Below, piece by piece: positions 1 through 5,133 of a stretch of DNA of 5,133 nt. The notes below the pieces were generated by a model, which was given only the letters and a program-made list of their open reading frames with translations, searched no databases and was not told the DNA's origin. Position numbers and translations under genes: made by a program. Position 1 is the first letter of the stretch. Each line of letters opens with the position of its first letter. The DNA is from Hydrogenophaga sp. (GTDB taxonomy: Bacteria; Pseudomonadota; Gammaproteobacteria; Burkholderiales; Burkholderiaceae_C), in NCBI GenBank assembly GCA_020047875.1, contig JAIFNE010000015.1, positions 1 through 5,133 of the forward strand. Direction: 5' to 3'.

Positions 1-93
1 CAGCTCTGGGTGCTGACCTTCGCCATGCTGCTCGGCCGGCTGGAATTGCTGTCCTTCCTGGTGCTGTTCACGGCGCAGTTCTGGCGCAAATAG
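1..93 (+). CDS. trkH: TrkH-family potassium uptake protein, C-terminal end (5' part outside window)
   Basis: Thirty in-frame codons run from base 1 to a TAG stop. They read as a hydrophobic final transmembrane segment containing AMLLGRLELLSFLVLFTAQF and ending in WRK. The pattern GRLE followed by a Leu/Val-rich stretch and a short 'LFT..FWR' tail is the usual end of TrkH/TrkG, the membrane subunit that moves K+ across the inner membrane together with the NAD-binding regulator TrkA. Only the tail is visible, so pore loops and the start cannot be checked. The last bases (62-91) recur exactly at 4776-4805, where the next bases make TGA instead of TAG. This suggests the gene's 3' end was the target of an integration event that kept the protein sequence intact. 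No terminator hairpin is seen after the stop; the next gene is convergent and overlaps. Confidence 0.78.
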   Translation, partial: QLWVLTFAMLLGRLELLSFLVLFTAQFWRK

Positions 94-908
94 CACCCAG
101 GCATCGACAAACTGCTCAGCGGTGACAGTGTGGGCCATTGTTCGGCCCAGCAGCAGGTGTGATCAAAGCCCGCCACCTCGATCACCGGATTGGGAGCGAA
201 AGCCGCGCGCCCAATCCGTCGGTCATCGGCTCCCACCAAGTGGATCTGTGGCAGGTTTGACAACTTGTGCGTCACGTGCGCGGGGTTGAGCGATCCCTTC
301 AATGGAGACAGGCCGTGTGCCCGGGTCCAGCGGTCGGTATCCAGTACTGCTGCCACCGTCACCAGTTTCACCACATCCCCTCGCCGCGCGGCCAGCAGGG
401 CTGCTACCGTGCCACCGCCGCTGTAACCCACCAGTACCAGTTCCTGAGCGGCGGTTTGCCGTTTGATCTGGTCGATTGCTGCATCCATGGCTGCCACGGC
501 GTCGGGCGAGAAACGCGCTTGTGTCCAGTCCGCCGCAGTGCAACCCGCCAACCCGCCGTATTGGCAAGGTCGGCCAAGGTAGGCTCTGGGCAGGTGGGGT
601 TCAGCCAGGGCCATGCGCAGGGCCACAGGGTTCAGTGGGGTTGGGTCGTTCGATGGGGTGTGCGGATCCAGCCATGCGAGCCCGTCGCCCTCGATGAAGA
701 CCGCCAAGCGCCTGACTTCGCCAGCCAATGGGGCTCCCAGCCCGACTGCCAGCACGAAGCGACCGGCCTCGATGCGCTGCCACCGCCACCCGGCCTGCTG
801 GACCAAGGCCTCGGCCTGGGTGGTTCGTTGTGTGGCGGTGGGCAGCGTACAGCCGCCCACCAAACTGGCCAGGGCCAACGTTGGGGCCAGCCGGGTCAGA
901 AGGCCCAC
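1..908 (-). CDS. Lipoprotein-type alpha/beta hydrolase, GTG start, no stop within window
   Basis: An open frame starts at a GTG (908-906) and stays open to the left window edge. Residues 1-20 (MGLLTRLAPTLALASLVGGC) form a lipoprotein signal with lipobox-like VGGC. Cys20 would be lipidated, and Thr at +2 fits outer-membrane sorting. The body is an alpha/beta hydrolase of the type with an 'FIEGDGLAWL' strand (71-80), 'NDPTPLNP' (87-94), 'YLGRPCQY' (110-117) and the nucleophile elbow GYSGGG (161-166, Ser163). A candidate acid is at GADD (Asp228/229), and the catalytic His is in GFDHTCCW (His250). The substrate is unknown. No ATG precedes the signal sequence, and the GTG overlaps the autotransporter stop by 13 bases with no clear Shine-Dalgarno, suggesting translational coupling. 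Family members as I recall them end soon after the CCW..WP motif. Here the frame continues past residue 260 into the antisense of trkH, so the native 3' end seems lost or frameshifted near position 135. Homologous coding is credible down to about 125-130. Confidence 0.8.
   Translation of the reverse strand, partial: MGLLTRLAPTLALASLVGGCTLPTATQRTTQAEALVQQAGWRWQRIEAGRFVLAVGLGAPLAGEVRRLAVFIEGDGLAWLDPHTPSNDPTPLNPVALRMALAEPHLPRAYLGRPCQYGGLAGCTAADWTQARFSPDAVAAMDAAIDQIKRQTAAQELVLVGYSGGGTVAALLAARRGDVVKLVTVAAVLDTDRWTRAHGLSPLKGSLNPAHVTHKLSNLPQIHLVGADDRRIGRAAFAPNPVIEVAGFDHTCCWAEQWPTLSPLSSLSMPGCYLRQNCAVNSTRKDSNSSRPSSMAKVSTQS
62..91 (+). repeat. 30-bp direct repeat, left copy, within trkH 3' end (attL-like)
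   Basis: This stretch begins tgctgttcacgg and ends tggcgcaaat. It is identical base for base to 4776-4805. The match ends sharply: flanking bases differ on both sides (61 g against 4775 a; 92-93 ag against 4806-4807 ga). It encodes the TrkH tail from LFTAQF to the first base of the stop. I read it as the left attachment-site copy of an integrated segment. Confidence 0.85.
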
Positions 909-3900
909 ATCGCGCGCGCAGAGAGCTGGTGCGCCAGGTATCCGCTCTTGAGTTCGGCGTCGTAGTTGACCGACAAGGTAATGCCCGCTGACGGGCGGTG
1001 CCGCCAGCCCAAGCCCAGTTGCAGCATATCCCGCCCAGGTTGGGCACTGGTACTGGCGAAGCTGGGACCACCCGCCACCAATGTGGCGTTGGTGGGCCGC
1101 ACGTTGGCGAACTCGTGCAGGTAGCGTGCACGCAGCAACACGGTGCTGGTGCTTGACAGCGCGCGGGCCAACTCCACCCCCAGCATCGACTGCAGGCTGC
1201 TGGCGTGGCCGCTGGCCATGCTCAGCGCAGCGCTGCCACCGGTTTCCGTGTACCGATCGGTCGACAGATAGCCCACACGGGCCCCGGCCAGCCAGCGACC
1301 GTTGAATTCCGCGGCGGCGAACGGGAAGCCCGCCTCCAGCTGCGCGCCCAGCTGCCAGCCGTTGTACCGACCCTGCAACTGCTGGACGGCGCCAGCGACG
1401 TTCACCAGCCGCTGGCTGTGGTAGCGGTTGTGACCGAGGACCACGGAGGTGTCCAAGGTGGTGCCGCCCTCCAGCTCGTGGCTCATGTAGCCGCCGACGC
1501 TGGTGGCTTTCACCCGCACATCGTCTCCAATACCGGTTCCCGTACCGTCACTGTCGGCCTGGGTGTAGGCCAGGGATAAACCCATGACCTGTCGCGCCGA
1601 CCGGTCTGTCTCGAAGCCGCCGGCGATGCCATGTGCGCCCAGTTCGTACCCGTTGTTGCCGGCTCGGGCTTTCTGCTCGCCCCAGGTACCCAGGCCTTGT
1701 GCCCACAGGCGACGCCCAGCGCTGTCACCCGCGGACAGACCGGTGGTGCCGGCCAGGGCGTTGTCAACGGCGCGTGCCTGATCCAGACGGGCCCCCATGG
1801 CCGAGAAGAAAGCCGAGCCGGTGGTCTGCGCCACCTGGAAAGCCGTACTTGCGCTATTGGGGCTGAGCTCACGCAAGGTGCTGGCGACACCCTGCGAAGA
1901 GGTTTGGGCGTCCAGCACACCCAGCAGTGGCGACAGGCTGCTGTCGCCGCTGCGCCCCAGCGCCTCTAGTGCACCCGCCAGGCCGCCCAAGCCCTCGGGT
2001 GCGAGTTGGGCCAGGCTGGCCTTGCGCTGTGCGCCGAGCACCAGCAGGTTGCCGGTGGTGGACAAGGTGTACTGCACCAGTACCGACTCATTGACGAGTT
2101 GCAGGTTGGCCGCGTTGGCCGAGAGGCCGCCGCCACCGGACACCAGAGTGAACTGGGCGCCGTCGTTGACGTAGGCCCTTGGCAGCGCCCGAATGGTGGC
2201 GCCGTCGGTCAGGGTCGCGGAGCCGGTGGTGCTTACGAGGTCGCTCTGGTTGCCTGCGCCCAGACGGGCCTCCAGGACACCGCTGGCGCCCTGGCTGTAG
2301 TTGCCGCCCACATTGACGGTGCGCAAGGTCTGTCCCTCGGGCGCTGCAAGTTGGCCGTTGACCAACAGGTCACCGCTGGTGCCCAGGCTGCCATTGACCT
2401 GCAGGCGGGCGCCCGCATCCACCTGCACCGAGGTCACCGTTCCCAGCCCATAGGTGAAGGTGGTGCTGCCATCGCGCACGACAAACGACTCAAAGCCGCT
2501 CAAAGTACCGGTCTCAAAGCGCTGTGTGCCGCCGGTCTCCAGCGTGTCCGCGCCAGCACCGCCGGCCATCGTGCCGACGACCACGCCGGTCGAACCGCCG
2601 TTGAAGAGCTTGAGCACGTCGTCGCCGTCGCCCATGTCGATGGCCAGGCCATTCTTGCCTTCGATGCGACCTTGGTTGGTCAGCGTGTCGTTGCCAGAAC
2701 CCATCTGCACGGCCGCACCGGGCGTCGTGCTGTTCGCTTCGTCCACCTTCAGAGACTGTGTGCCACCGGTGATGACGCCGGTGGCACCGTTGATGACCAC
2801 ATCGGCGAAATCGCCCACTAGCCCGATGGCGGTGGCCTTGTCACCGGTGATGGTGCCGTCGTTGACGATGCGGGCCGCAGCGCCGGTGGCTGTGCTGGTG
2901 CCGCGTTGGGCCGCAATGGCGATGCCGTTGGCGCCGTCATCGATCAGGATGCCTTTGGACTGGCCGTAGATGGCCGCGCCCACGTGGTTGATGATGGTGC
3001 CACCGCCGGCCGCGATGCCGTCCGCCCCGTTGGGGTTGCCGCCCGAGTCCAGGCCTCCAGCGCCGGTGCCTTCGATGCGACCGTGGTTCTCGATGTAGGC
3101 CACGCCGTCGATGTCCACACCGTCACCGTCCCCATTGCTGGTGGTCAGACCCAGGCTCTCGTGGTCGTAGATATTGCCGGCCCCTGCGTAGTTGCCCGAG
3201 ATCAACCCCCAGTTGAACACCACCCCGTGGCCGTCGAGGCCCACGCCCGAGCCGTTGCGGCCGATGACGATCCCGCCAGCGTGGTTGATGATCACCGGGT
3301 TCGCGATGGCGACGTCGCTGGTGGTTGTGCCACCCGACTCCCGGTCGAAGGTCACGCCGTTGGGGCCGGTGGCCGTGATGGTCAGGCGGTCTGCGCCCAG
3401 CAGGTTGGCACTCGCGGTGGCGGCCACCGGGTCGCCTCCGTCGATGCCGTGGCGGGGGCCTTCGATGCGGCCGTGGTTGATGATGACCACGTTGGCGCGT
3501 GCGTTCTCGATGGCCACGCCGTCGGCGGCTGAGAAGTCGTCCCCGGCAGCGCACTGCACGGACATATAGCCCGGGCAGCTGGTGTTGACCACGCCGGTGG
3601 ACAGGATGCGCCCGTAGTTGGTCAACGTGAAGTTGGTGCCCAGGCGCAAGGCGTCGTTGCCGGTGGAGCTGATGACCGCGGCAGTATTCGATTCCGAGCC
3701 GTTGATGATCCGGTTATTGGTACTGGTGTAGGCAGCATCTGCTTTGATGGCGCGCTCGCCGTCCACCGACGGGCCGATCTGGGAAATCGTCCCTTGGTTG
3801 TCGATCAGGTAGCTGCCGGCTTGCCGGTTGAGACGGATCACGACGTTACCGGTGGCTGTGATCAGTCCTCCCACCTGGTTGGTGAGGGTCAGCACCGGTG

Positions 3901-4177
3901 TGCCGGCGTTTGCATCGATGGTGCGGGCGGTGTCTGTTTGACTGATGGTCCCGGCGTTGTTGATGGACGAGGTGCCGGTGATGACAGTGATGGTGGCTGT
4001 GGCGTCGTTGGTGGTGAGCGTGGCCCCCGACTCCACTGTGCCGATGGCACCGGTCAGGGTTTTGGCCACCGTATCGGTGATGCCAGTCGACACTGTGAAC
4101 TGGGCGTAGGCCGGAACTGAGAAAACGGCCCAAAGGGCGGCCACAAGTGGGAGGGGGTGAAAGGTCCGGGATTTCAT
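896..4177 (-). CDS. Autotransporter (type Va) with beta-solenoid passenger and outer-membrane beta-barrel
   Basis: A complete 1093-residue protein. Residues 1-25 are a Sec signal peptide (basic MKSR, hydrophobic core, cleavage VPAYA|Q). Residues 66-507 hold about eleven imperfect repeats of the type I-x-N-x-G-x-I-x-G (for example IINHGRIEG at 232-240, IENHGRIEG at 362-370, LTNQGRIEG at 499-507), as expected of a right-handed beta-solenoid. Residues 491-547 carry three RTX-like G/D-rich motifs. Residues about 550-715 resemble the stable C-terminal passenger part of pertactin-like autotransporters (GNYSQGASGVLEARL, GAQFTLVSGGGGL). An alpha-helical linker at about 765-805 leads to the barrel, about 822-1093, beginning RRLWAQGLGTWG and ending LSARAMWAF with the terminal Phe used by the BAM machinery. 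The only two cysteines are 201 and 209. No protease Ser or lipase motif was seen, so an adhesin or surface-structure role is inferred. The ATG is the only one giving the signal peptide; no strong Shine-Dalgarno precedes it. It is followed, with 13-base overlap, by the hydrolase. Confidence 0.95.
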   Translation of the reverse strand: MKSRTFHPLPLVAALWAVFSVPAYAQFTVSTGITDTVAKTLTGAIGTVESGATLTTNDATATITVITGTSSINNAGTISQTDTARTIDANAGTPVLTLTNQVGGLITATGNVVIRLNRQAGSYLIDNQGTISQIGPSVDGERAIKADAAYTSTNNRIINGSESNTAAVISSTGNDALRLGTNFTLTNYGRILSTGVVNTSCPGYMSVQCAAGDDFSAADGVAIENARANVVIINHGRIEGPRHGIDGGDPVAATASANLLGADRLTITATGPNGVTFDRESGGTTTSDVAIANPVIINHAGGIVIGRNGSGVGLDGHGVVFNWGLISGNYAGAGNIYDHESLGLTTSNGDGDGVDIDGVAYIENHGRIEGTGAGGLDSGGNPNGADGIAAGGGTIINHVGAAIYGQSKGILIDDGANGIAIAAQRGTSTATGAAARIVNDGTITGDKATAIGLVGDFADVVINGATGVITGGTQSLKVDEANSTTPGAAVQMGSGNDTLTNQGRIEGKNGLAIDMGDGDDVLKLFNGGSTGVVVGTMAGGAGADTLETGGTQRFETGTLSGFESFVVRDGSTTFTYGLGTVTSVQVDAGARLQVNGSLGTSGDLLVNGQLAAPEGQTLRTVNVGGNYSQGASGVLEARLGAGNQSDLVSTTGSATLTDGATIRALPRAYVNDGAQFTLVSGGGGLSANAANLQLVNESVLVQYTLSTTGNLLVLGAQRKASLAQLAPEGLGGLAGALEALGRSGDSSLSPLLGVLDAQTSSQGVASTLRELSPNSASTAFQVAQTTGSAFFSAMGARLDQARAVDNALAGTTGLSAGDSAGRRLWAQGLGTWGEQKARAGNNGYELGAHGIAGGFETDRSARQVMGLSLAYTQADSDGTGTGIGDDVRVKATSVGGYMSHELEGGTTLDTSVVLGHNRYHSQRLVNVAGAVQQLQGRYNGWQLGAQLEAGFPFAAAEFNGRWLAGARVGYLSTDRYTETGGSAALSMASGHASSLQSMLGVELARALSSTSTVLLRARYLHEFANVRPTNATLVAGGPSFASTSAQPGRDMLQLGLGWRHRPSAGITLSVNYDAELKSGYLAHQLSARAMWAF
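2537..2707 (-). other. RTX-like Gly/Asp motifs inside the autotransporter passenger
   Basis: Residues 491-547 of the autotransporter contain MGSGNDTLT, MGDGDDVLK and GGAGADTLE. These fit the calcium-binding nonapeptide pattern GGxGxDxLx approximately. The motifs are separated by about 15 residues rather than being tandem, so they are not a canonical RTX beta-roll. They sit at the end of the solenoid repeats, before the pertactin-like stem. Calcium binding is inference. Confidence 0.45.
2657..3982 (-). repeat. Region encoding the degenerate beta-solenoid repeats of the passenger
   Basis: Protein-level repeats of roughly 25-65 residues with a core N-x-G-x-I-x-G occur at residues 72, 125, 185, 232, 296, 321, 362, 395, 437, 461 and 499. 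Three copies share GRIEG followed by a G/D-rich turn. At DNA level the closest copies (near 2661, 3072 and 3461) share ttcgatgcgacc-like blocks, so recombination between them could change passenger length. Divergence is high enough that this is old duplication rather than a recent expansion. Confidence 0.7.
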
Positions 4178-4234
4178 GGGGTTGGATGAGGGCGCCAGAG
4201 CATGGAAACCCGCGGAAAAAGATGCACAATCTTA

Positions 4235-4262
4235 AATATTGACTGTGACAAATCGGTGAAAA
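4235..4262 (-). promoter_or_regulatory. Candidate sigma-70-like promoter for the autotransporter-hydrolase unit
   Basis: Read on the - strand, TTTTCA (4262-4257, 4 of 6 to the -35 consensus) is followed after 16 bases by AATATT (4240-4235, 4 of 6 to the -10 consensus). The element is about 57 bases before the autotransporter ATG and lies in the only AT-rich patch close to it. An alternative -35-like TTGTCA (4251-4246) and -10-like TAAGAT (4234-4229) occur but are not spaced correctly with each other. This is a weak match and is supported mainly by position. Confidence 0.3.
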
Positions 4263-4620
4263 CCTCGCAGCAAAACCACGACAACAGATCGTCATGCCCA
4301 TCACCAACGGGTTCCGCCTTGCCGGGGTTGCCCGAGGGAGAGCCTCGCGACCGTTTGATGACGAGCCTACTGGACTCCACCGCTGCGCCAGCCGTAGAGC
4401 ACCAAGGGGCTGCCAAGGGGCGAATGCCGCACTCCAGGCAAAGCTTCACGGCGCATGTGCAGTTGTTGCGCCAAACACTCCCCCAGTCGGGAGCCTTCCC
4501 CCACCCTCAGCAGCCGATGCGCCGCAAGCGCTGGTTTGAGCAGCTGATCGCAGTCTGCATACGACTGAAGGCTACACGCACCACAAGCAAGCGAAACAAA
4601 CGCATGGTTGAAAGAAGAAA

Positions 4621-4649
4621 CTCGCCGTATGCCAGCCATGACCGGCGAG
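4621..4649 (-). terminator. Weak terminator-like hairpin upstream of the autotransporter promoter
   Basis: ctcgccg (4621-4627) pairs perfectly with cggcgag (4643-4649) around a 15-base loop. On the - strand the stem is followed by TTTCTTCTTTC, a T-rich tail. If real it would stop - strand transcription entering from the right and insulate the autotransporter unit. The loop is long and the tail is interrupted by C, so this is tentative. Confidence 0.25.
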
Positions 4650-4717
4650 CACCGAGGCATGTGGACATGGACTGCACGGCGGTCATGCTCGATCCCAAGC
4701 CAGTGACGGCGCGAGAT

Positions 4718-4748
4718 CGAACAATATTTTTCTAACCGAACAATATTT
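4718..4748 (+). repeat. Two 12-bp direct repeats cgaacaatattt, 19-bp period
   Basis: cgaacaatattt occurs at 4718-4729 and again at 4737-4748, in an AT-rich island 27-58 bases before the right 30-bp repeat. Nearly two helical turns separate the copies, which would suit tandem binding of one protein on the same face. The position next to an attachment-like core resembles arm-type sites of an integrase, but regulator operators are equally possible. No third copy was seen near the left repeat. Confidence 0.6.
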
Positions 4749-4775
4749 CGACCTGACCCCACTTTTCATGACAGA

Positions 4776-4805
4776 TGCTGTTCACGGCGCAGTTCTGGCG
4801 CAAAT
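4776..4805 (+). repeat. 30-bp direct repeat, right copy (attR-like, orphan trkH tail)
   Basis: This is an exact copy of 62-91. In the TrkH frame it reads LFTAQFWRK and then TGA (4805-4807), but the bases before it (ending catgacaga) are unrelated to trkH. The following sequence leads into the 4875 gene, so I infer that this copy, with TGA, carries the native chromosomal side of the junction. Confidence 0.85.
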
Positions 4806-4874
4806 GAAACCCCTCCCAGTCCACCCACAACGCCACGCACCCAACACCCACCCGCCATCGATGGGCTGCCTACC

Positions 4875-5133
4875 TTGAACCAACCCAGACCCGCGGCCCA
4901 TGCCCGCGCCGTGTGCTGCCTGCTGGCCCTGTGCGGCGCCGGCGCCATGGCCCAGACCAGCACCGCCGCGCAACTGCACTGCGAAGTGGGCTACGCAGGC
5001 ACCACCCACATCGTCAAAGCCCAGCCGGTCAGCGATCCCTATCCGGTCGAATCGGTGGACATCGGCGGGCGCTTCCGCTTCAAGGCCGTCATGGTCGGCG
5101 CGGGCCAGCAGGTGGCCTACATCAAGCTTTACA
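4875..5133 (+). CDS. Secreted protein of unknown function, 5' part, TTG start
   Basis: The frame is open from a TTG at 4875 to the right edge (86 codons). The proposed N-terminus MNQPRPAAHARAVCCLLALC has a basic n-region and a hydrophobic core, and cleavage is expected at GAMA|QT (residues 24-25). The mature part begins TSTAAQLHCEVGYAGTTHIV, followed by 'AQPVSDPYPVESVDIGGRFRFKA', and continues to the edge at YIKLY. It looks like a conserved periplasmic or secreted protein, but I do not recognise the family. No ATG lies upstream in frame. ATG 4861 is in another frame and stops after five codons. An in-frame GTG at 4911 would give a signal peptide without a basic n-region, so TTG is preferred. 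No good Shine-Dalgarno is visible. It lies 67 bases after the right repeat and was probably the original neighbour of trkH. Confidence 0.7.
   Translation, partial: MNQPRPAAHARAVCCLLALCGAGAMAQTSTAAQLHCEVGYAGTTHIVKAQPVSDPYPVESVDIGGRFRFKAVMVGAGQQVAYIKLY

Larger units (their letters stand above)
4178..4775. other. Non-coding stretch upstream of the autotransporter; no recognisable gene
   Basis: About 600 bases without a gene I can support. Open frames exist on both strands (+ 4202-4735, 177 codons; - 4174-4449, 91 codons; - 4367-4762, 131 codons). Their translations show no recognisable domain, no signal sequence and an irregular composition rich in Arg, Ser and Cys, so I leave them unannotated. 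The AT-rich patches at 4226-4262 and 4718-4750 stand out from the GC-rich surroundings and are the likeliest control or attachment regions. The rest may be decayed coding DNA. Confidence 0.5.
62..4805. mobile_element. Putative non-autonomous genomic insert at the trkH 3' end, bounded by 30-bp direct repeats
   Basis: The two identical 30-bp copies of the trkH end delimit a 4714-bp repeat-to-repeat unit carrying the autotransporter, the hydrolase and about 600 non-coding bases. The left copy is continuous with the trkH coding sequence. The right copy has no trkH sequence upstream of it, but it leads into the next chromosomal gene. This arrangement is what tyrosine-recombinase islands leave when they use a gene's 3' end as attB and restore it from attP. 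No integrase, excisionase, transposase or terminal inverted repeats are visible, so the segment would depend on an enzyme supplied elsewhere or be a remnant. A tandem-duplication or illegitimate-recombination origin is the alternative. Confidence 0.5.

Noticed and set aside
267..965. Long + strand open frame opposite the hydrolase (232 codons)
   Set aside because: Its translation is low-complexity with many Gly, Gln, His and Cys and no motif, while the opposite strand encodes a clear hydrolase with GYSGGG and FDHTCCW. It is an antisense shadow of GC-rich coding DNA.
601..1131. - strand frame of 176 codons overlapping the autotransporter end and hydrolase start
   Set aside because: It is in a different frame from both recognised proteins, is rich in Arg, Pro and Gly, and has no domain. 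The hydrolase frame at the same place has a lipobox and catalytic motifs.
2006..3532. Long + strand frames opposite the autotransporter passenger (271 and 208 codons)
   Set aside because: They mirror the repetitive passenger codons (GAVDDH-, VDVGH-like strings) and have no independent start signals or recognisable family.
2657..3982. CRISPR-like array or DNA satellite in the repetitive region
   Set aside because: The repeats are degenerate, irregularly spaced and in frame. They are protein-level solenoid repeats within the autotransporter.
4202..4735. + strand 177-codon frame in the non-coding stretch
   Set aside because: No recognisable domain, mixed rare codons, starts inside the likely autotransporter promoter region and lacks a ribosome site. 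I cannot support it as a gene, though a decayed gene cannot be excluded.
62..4805. Classical insertion sequence or composite transposon
   Set aside because: No transposase, no terminal inverted repeats at either boundary, and the direct repeat (30 bp) is longer than the usual target-site duplication.
4766..4963. - strand 65-codon frame covering the right repeat and the start of the 4875 gene
   Set aside because: It is antisense to a good signal peptide, and its C-terminus (FAPELRREQHLS) is simply the antisense reading of the trkH-derived repeat.

Overview
High-GC DNA from a Gram-negative proteobacterium, most likely a betaproteobacterium of the Burkholderiales (Comamonadaceae-like). The grounds are the GC-rich codon usage, the Sec signal peptides and lipobox, an outer-membrane autotransporter, and a TrkH-type C-terminus. 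The species assignment is inference; no taxonomic marker gene is present.

Layout from left to right. (1) 1-93, + strand: the last 30 codons of a TrkH-family potassium transporter. (2) 1-908, - strand: a lipoprotein-type alpha/beta hydrolase. It has a GTG start, and its reading frame has no stop inside the window because it runs antisense into the trkH end. (3) 896-4177, - strand: a complete 1093-aa type V autotransporter with signal peptide, repetitive beta-solenoid passenger and C-terminal beta-barrel ending in Phe. Its stop overlaps the hydrolase start by 13 bases, so the two form a tight two-gene unit, with the autotransporter first. (4) 4178-4775: about 600 bases with no gene I can recognise, including the likely promoter region of the unit, a weak terminator-like hairpin and a 12-bp direct repeat with 19-bp period. 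(5) 4776-4805: a second, perfect copy of the 30-bp trkH 3' end. (6) 4875-5133, + strand: the 5' part of a secreted protein of unknown function with a TTG start, running off the right edge.

The main observation is that everything between the two 30-bp copies looks inserted. The copies at 62-91 and 4776-4805 are identical, lie 4714 bp apart, and correspond to the last codons of trkH. The bases after each copy complete a stop codon (TAG on the left, TGA on the right). This is the footprint expected from site-specific integration at the 3' end of a protein-coding gene. No recombinase gene, transposase or terminal inverted repeat is visible, so the segment would be a non-autonomous or decayed cargo island. 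Its cargo is a surface autotransporter plus an exported lipoprotein hydrolase. The hydrolase end lies at the left junction, and its original stop appears to have been lost there.
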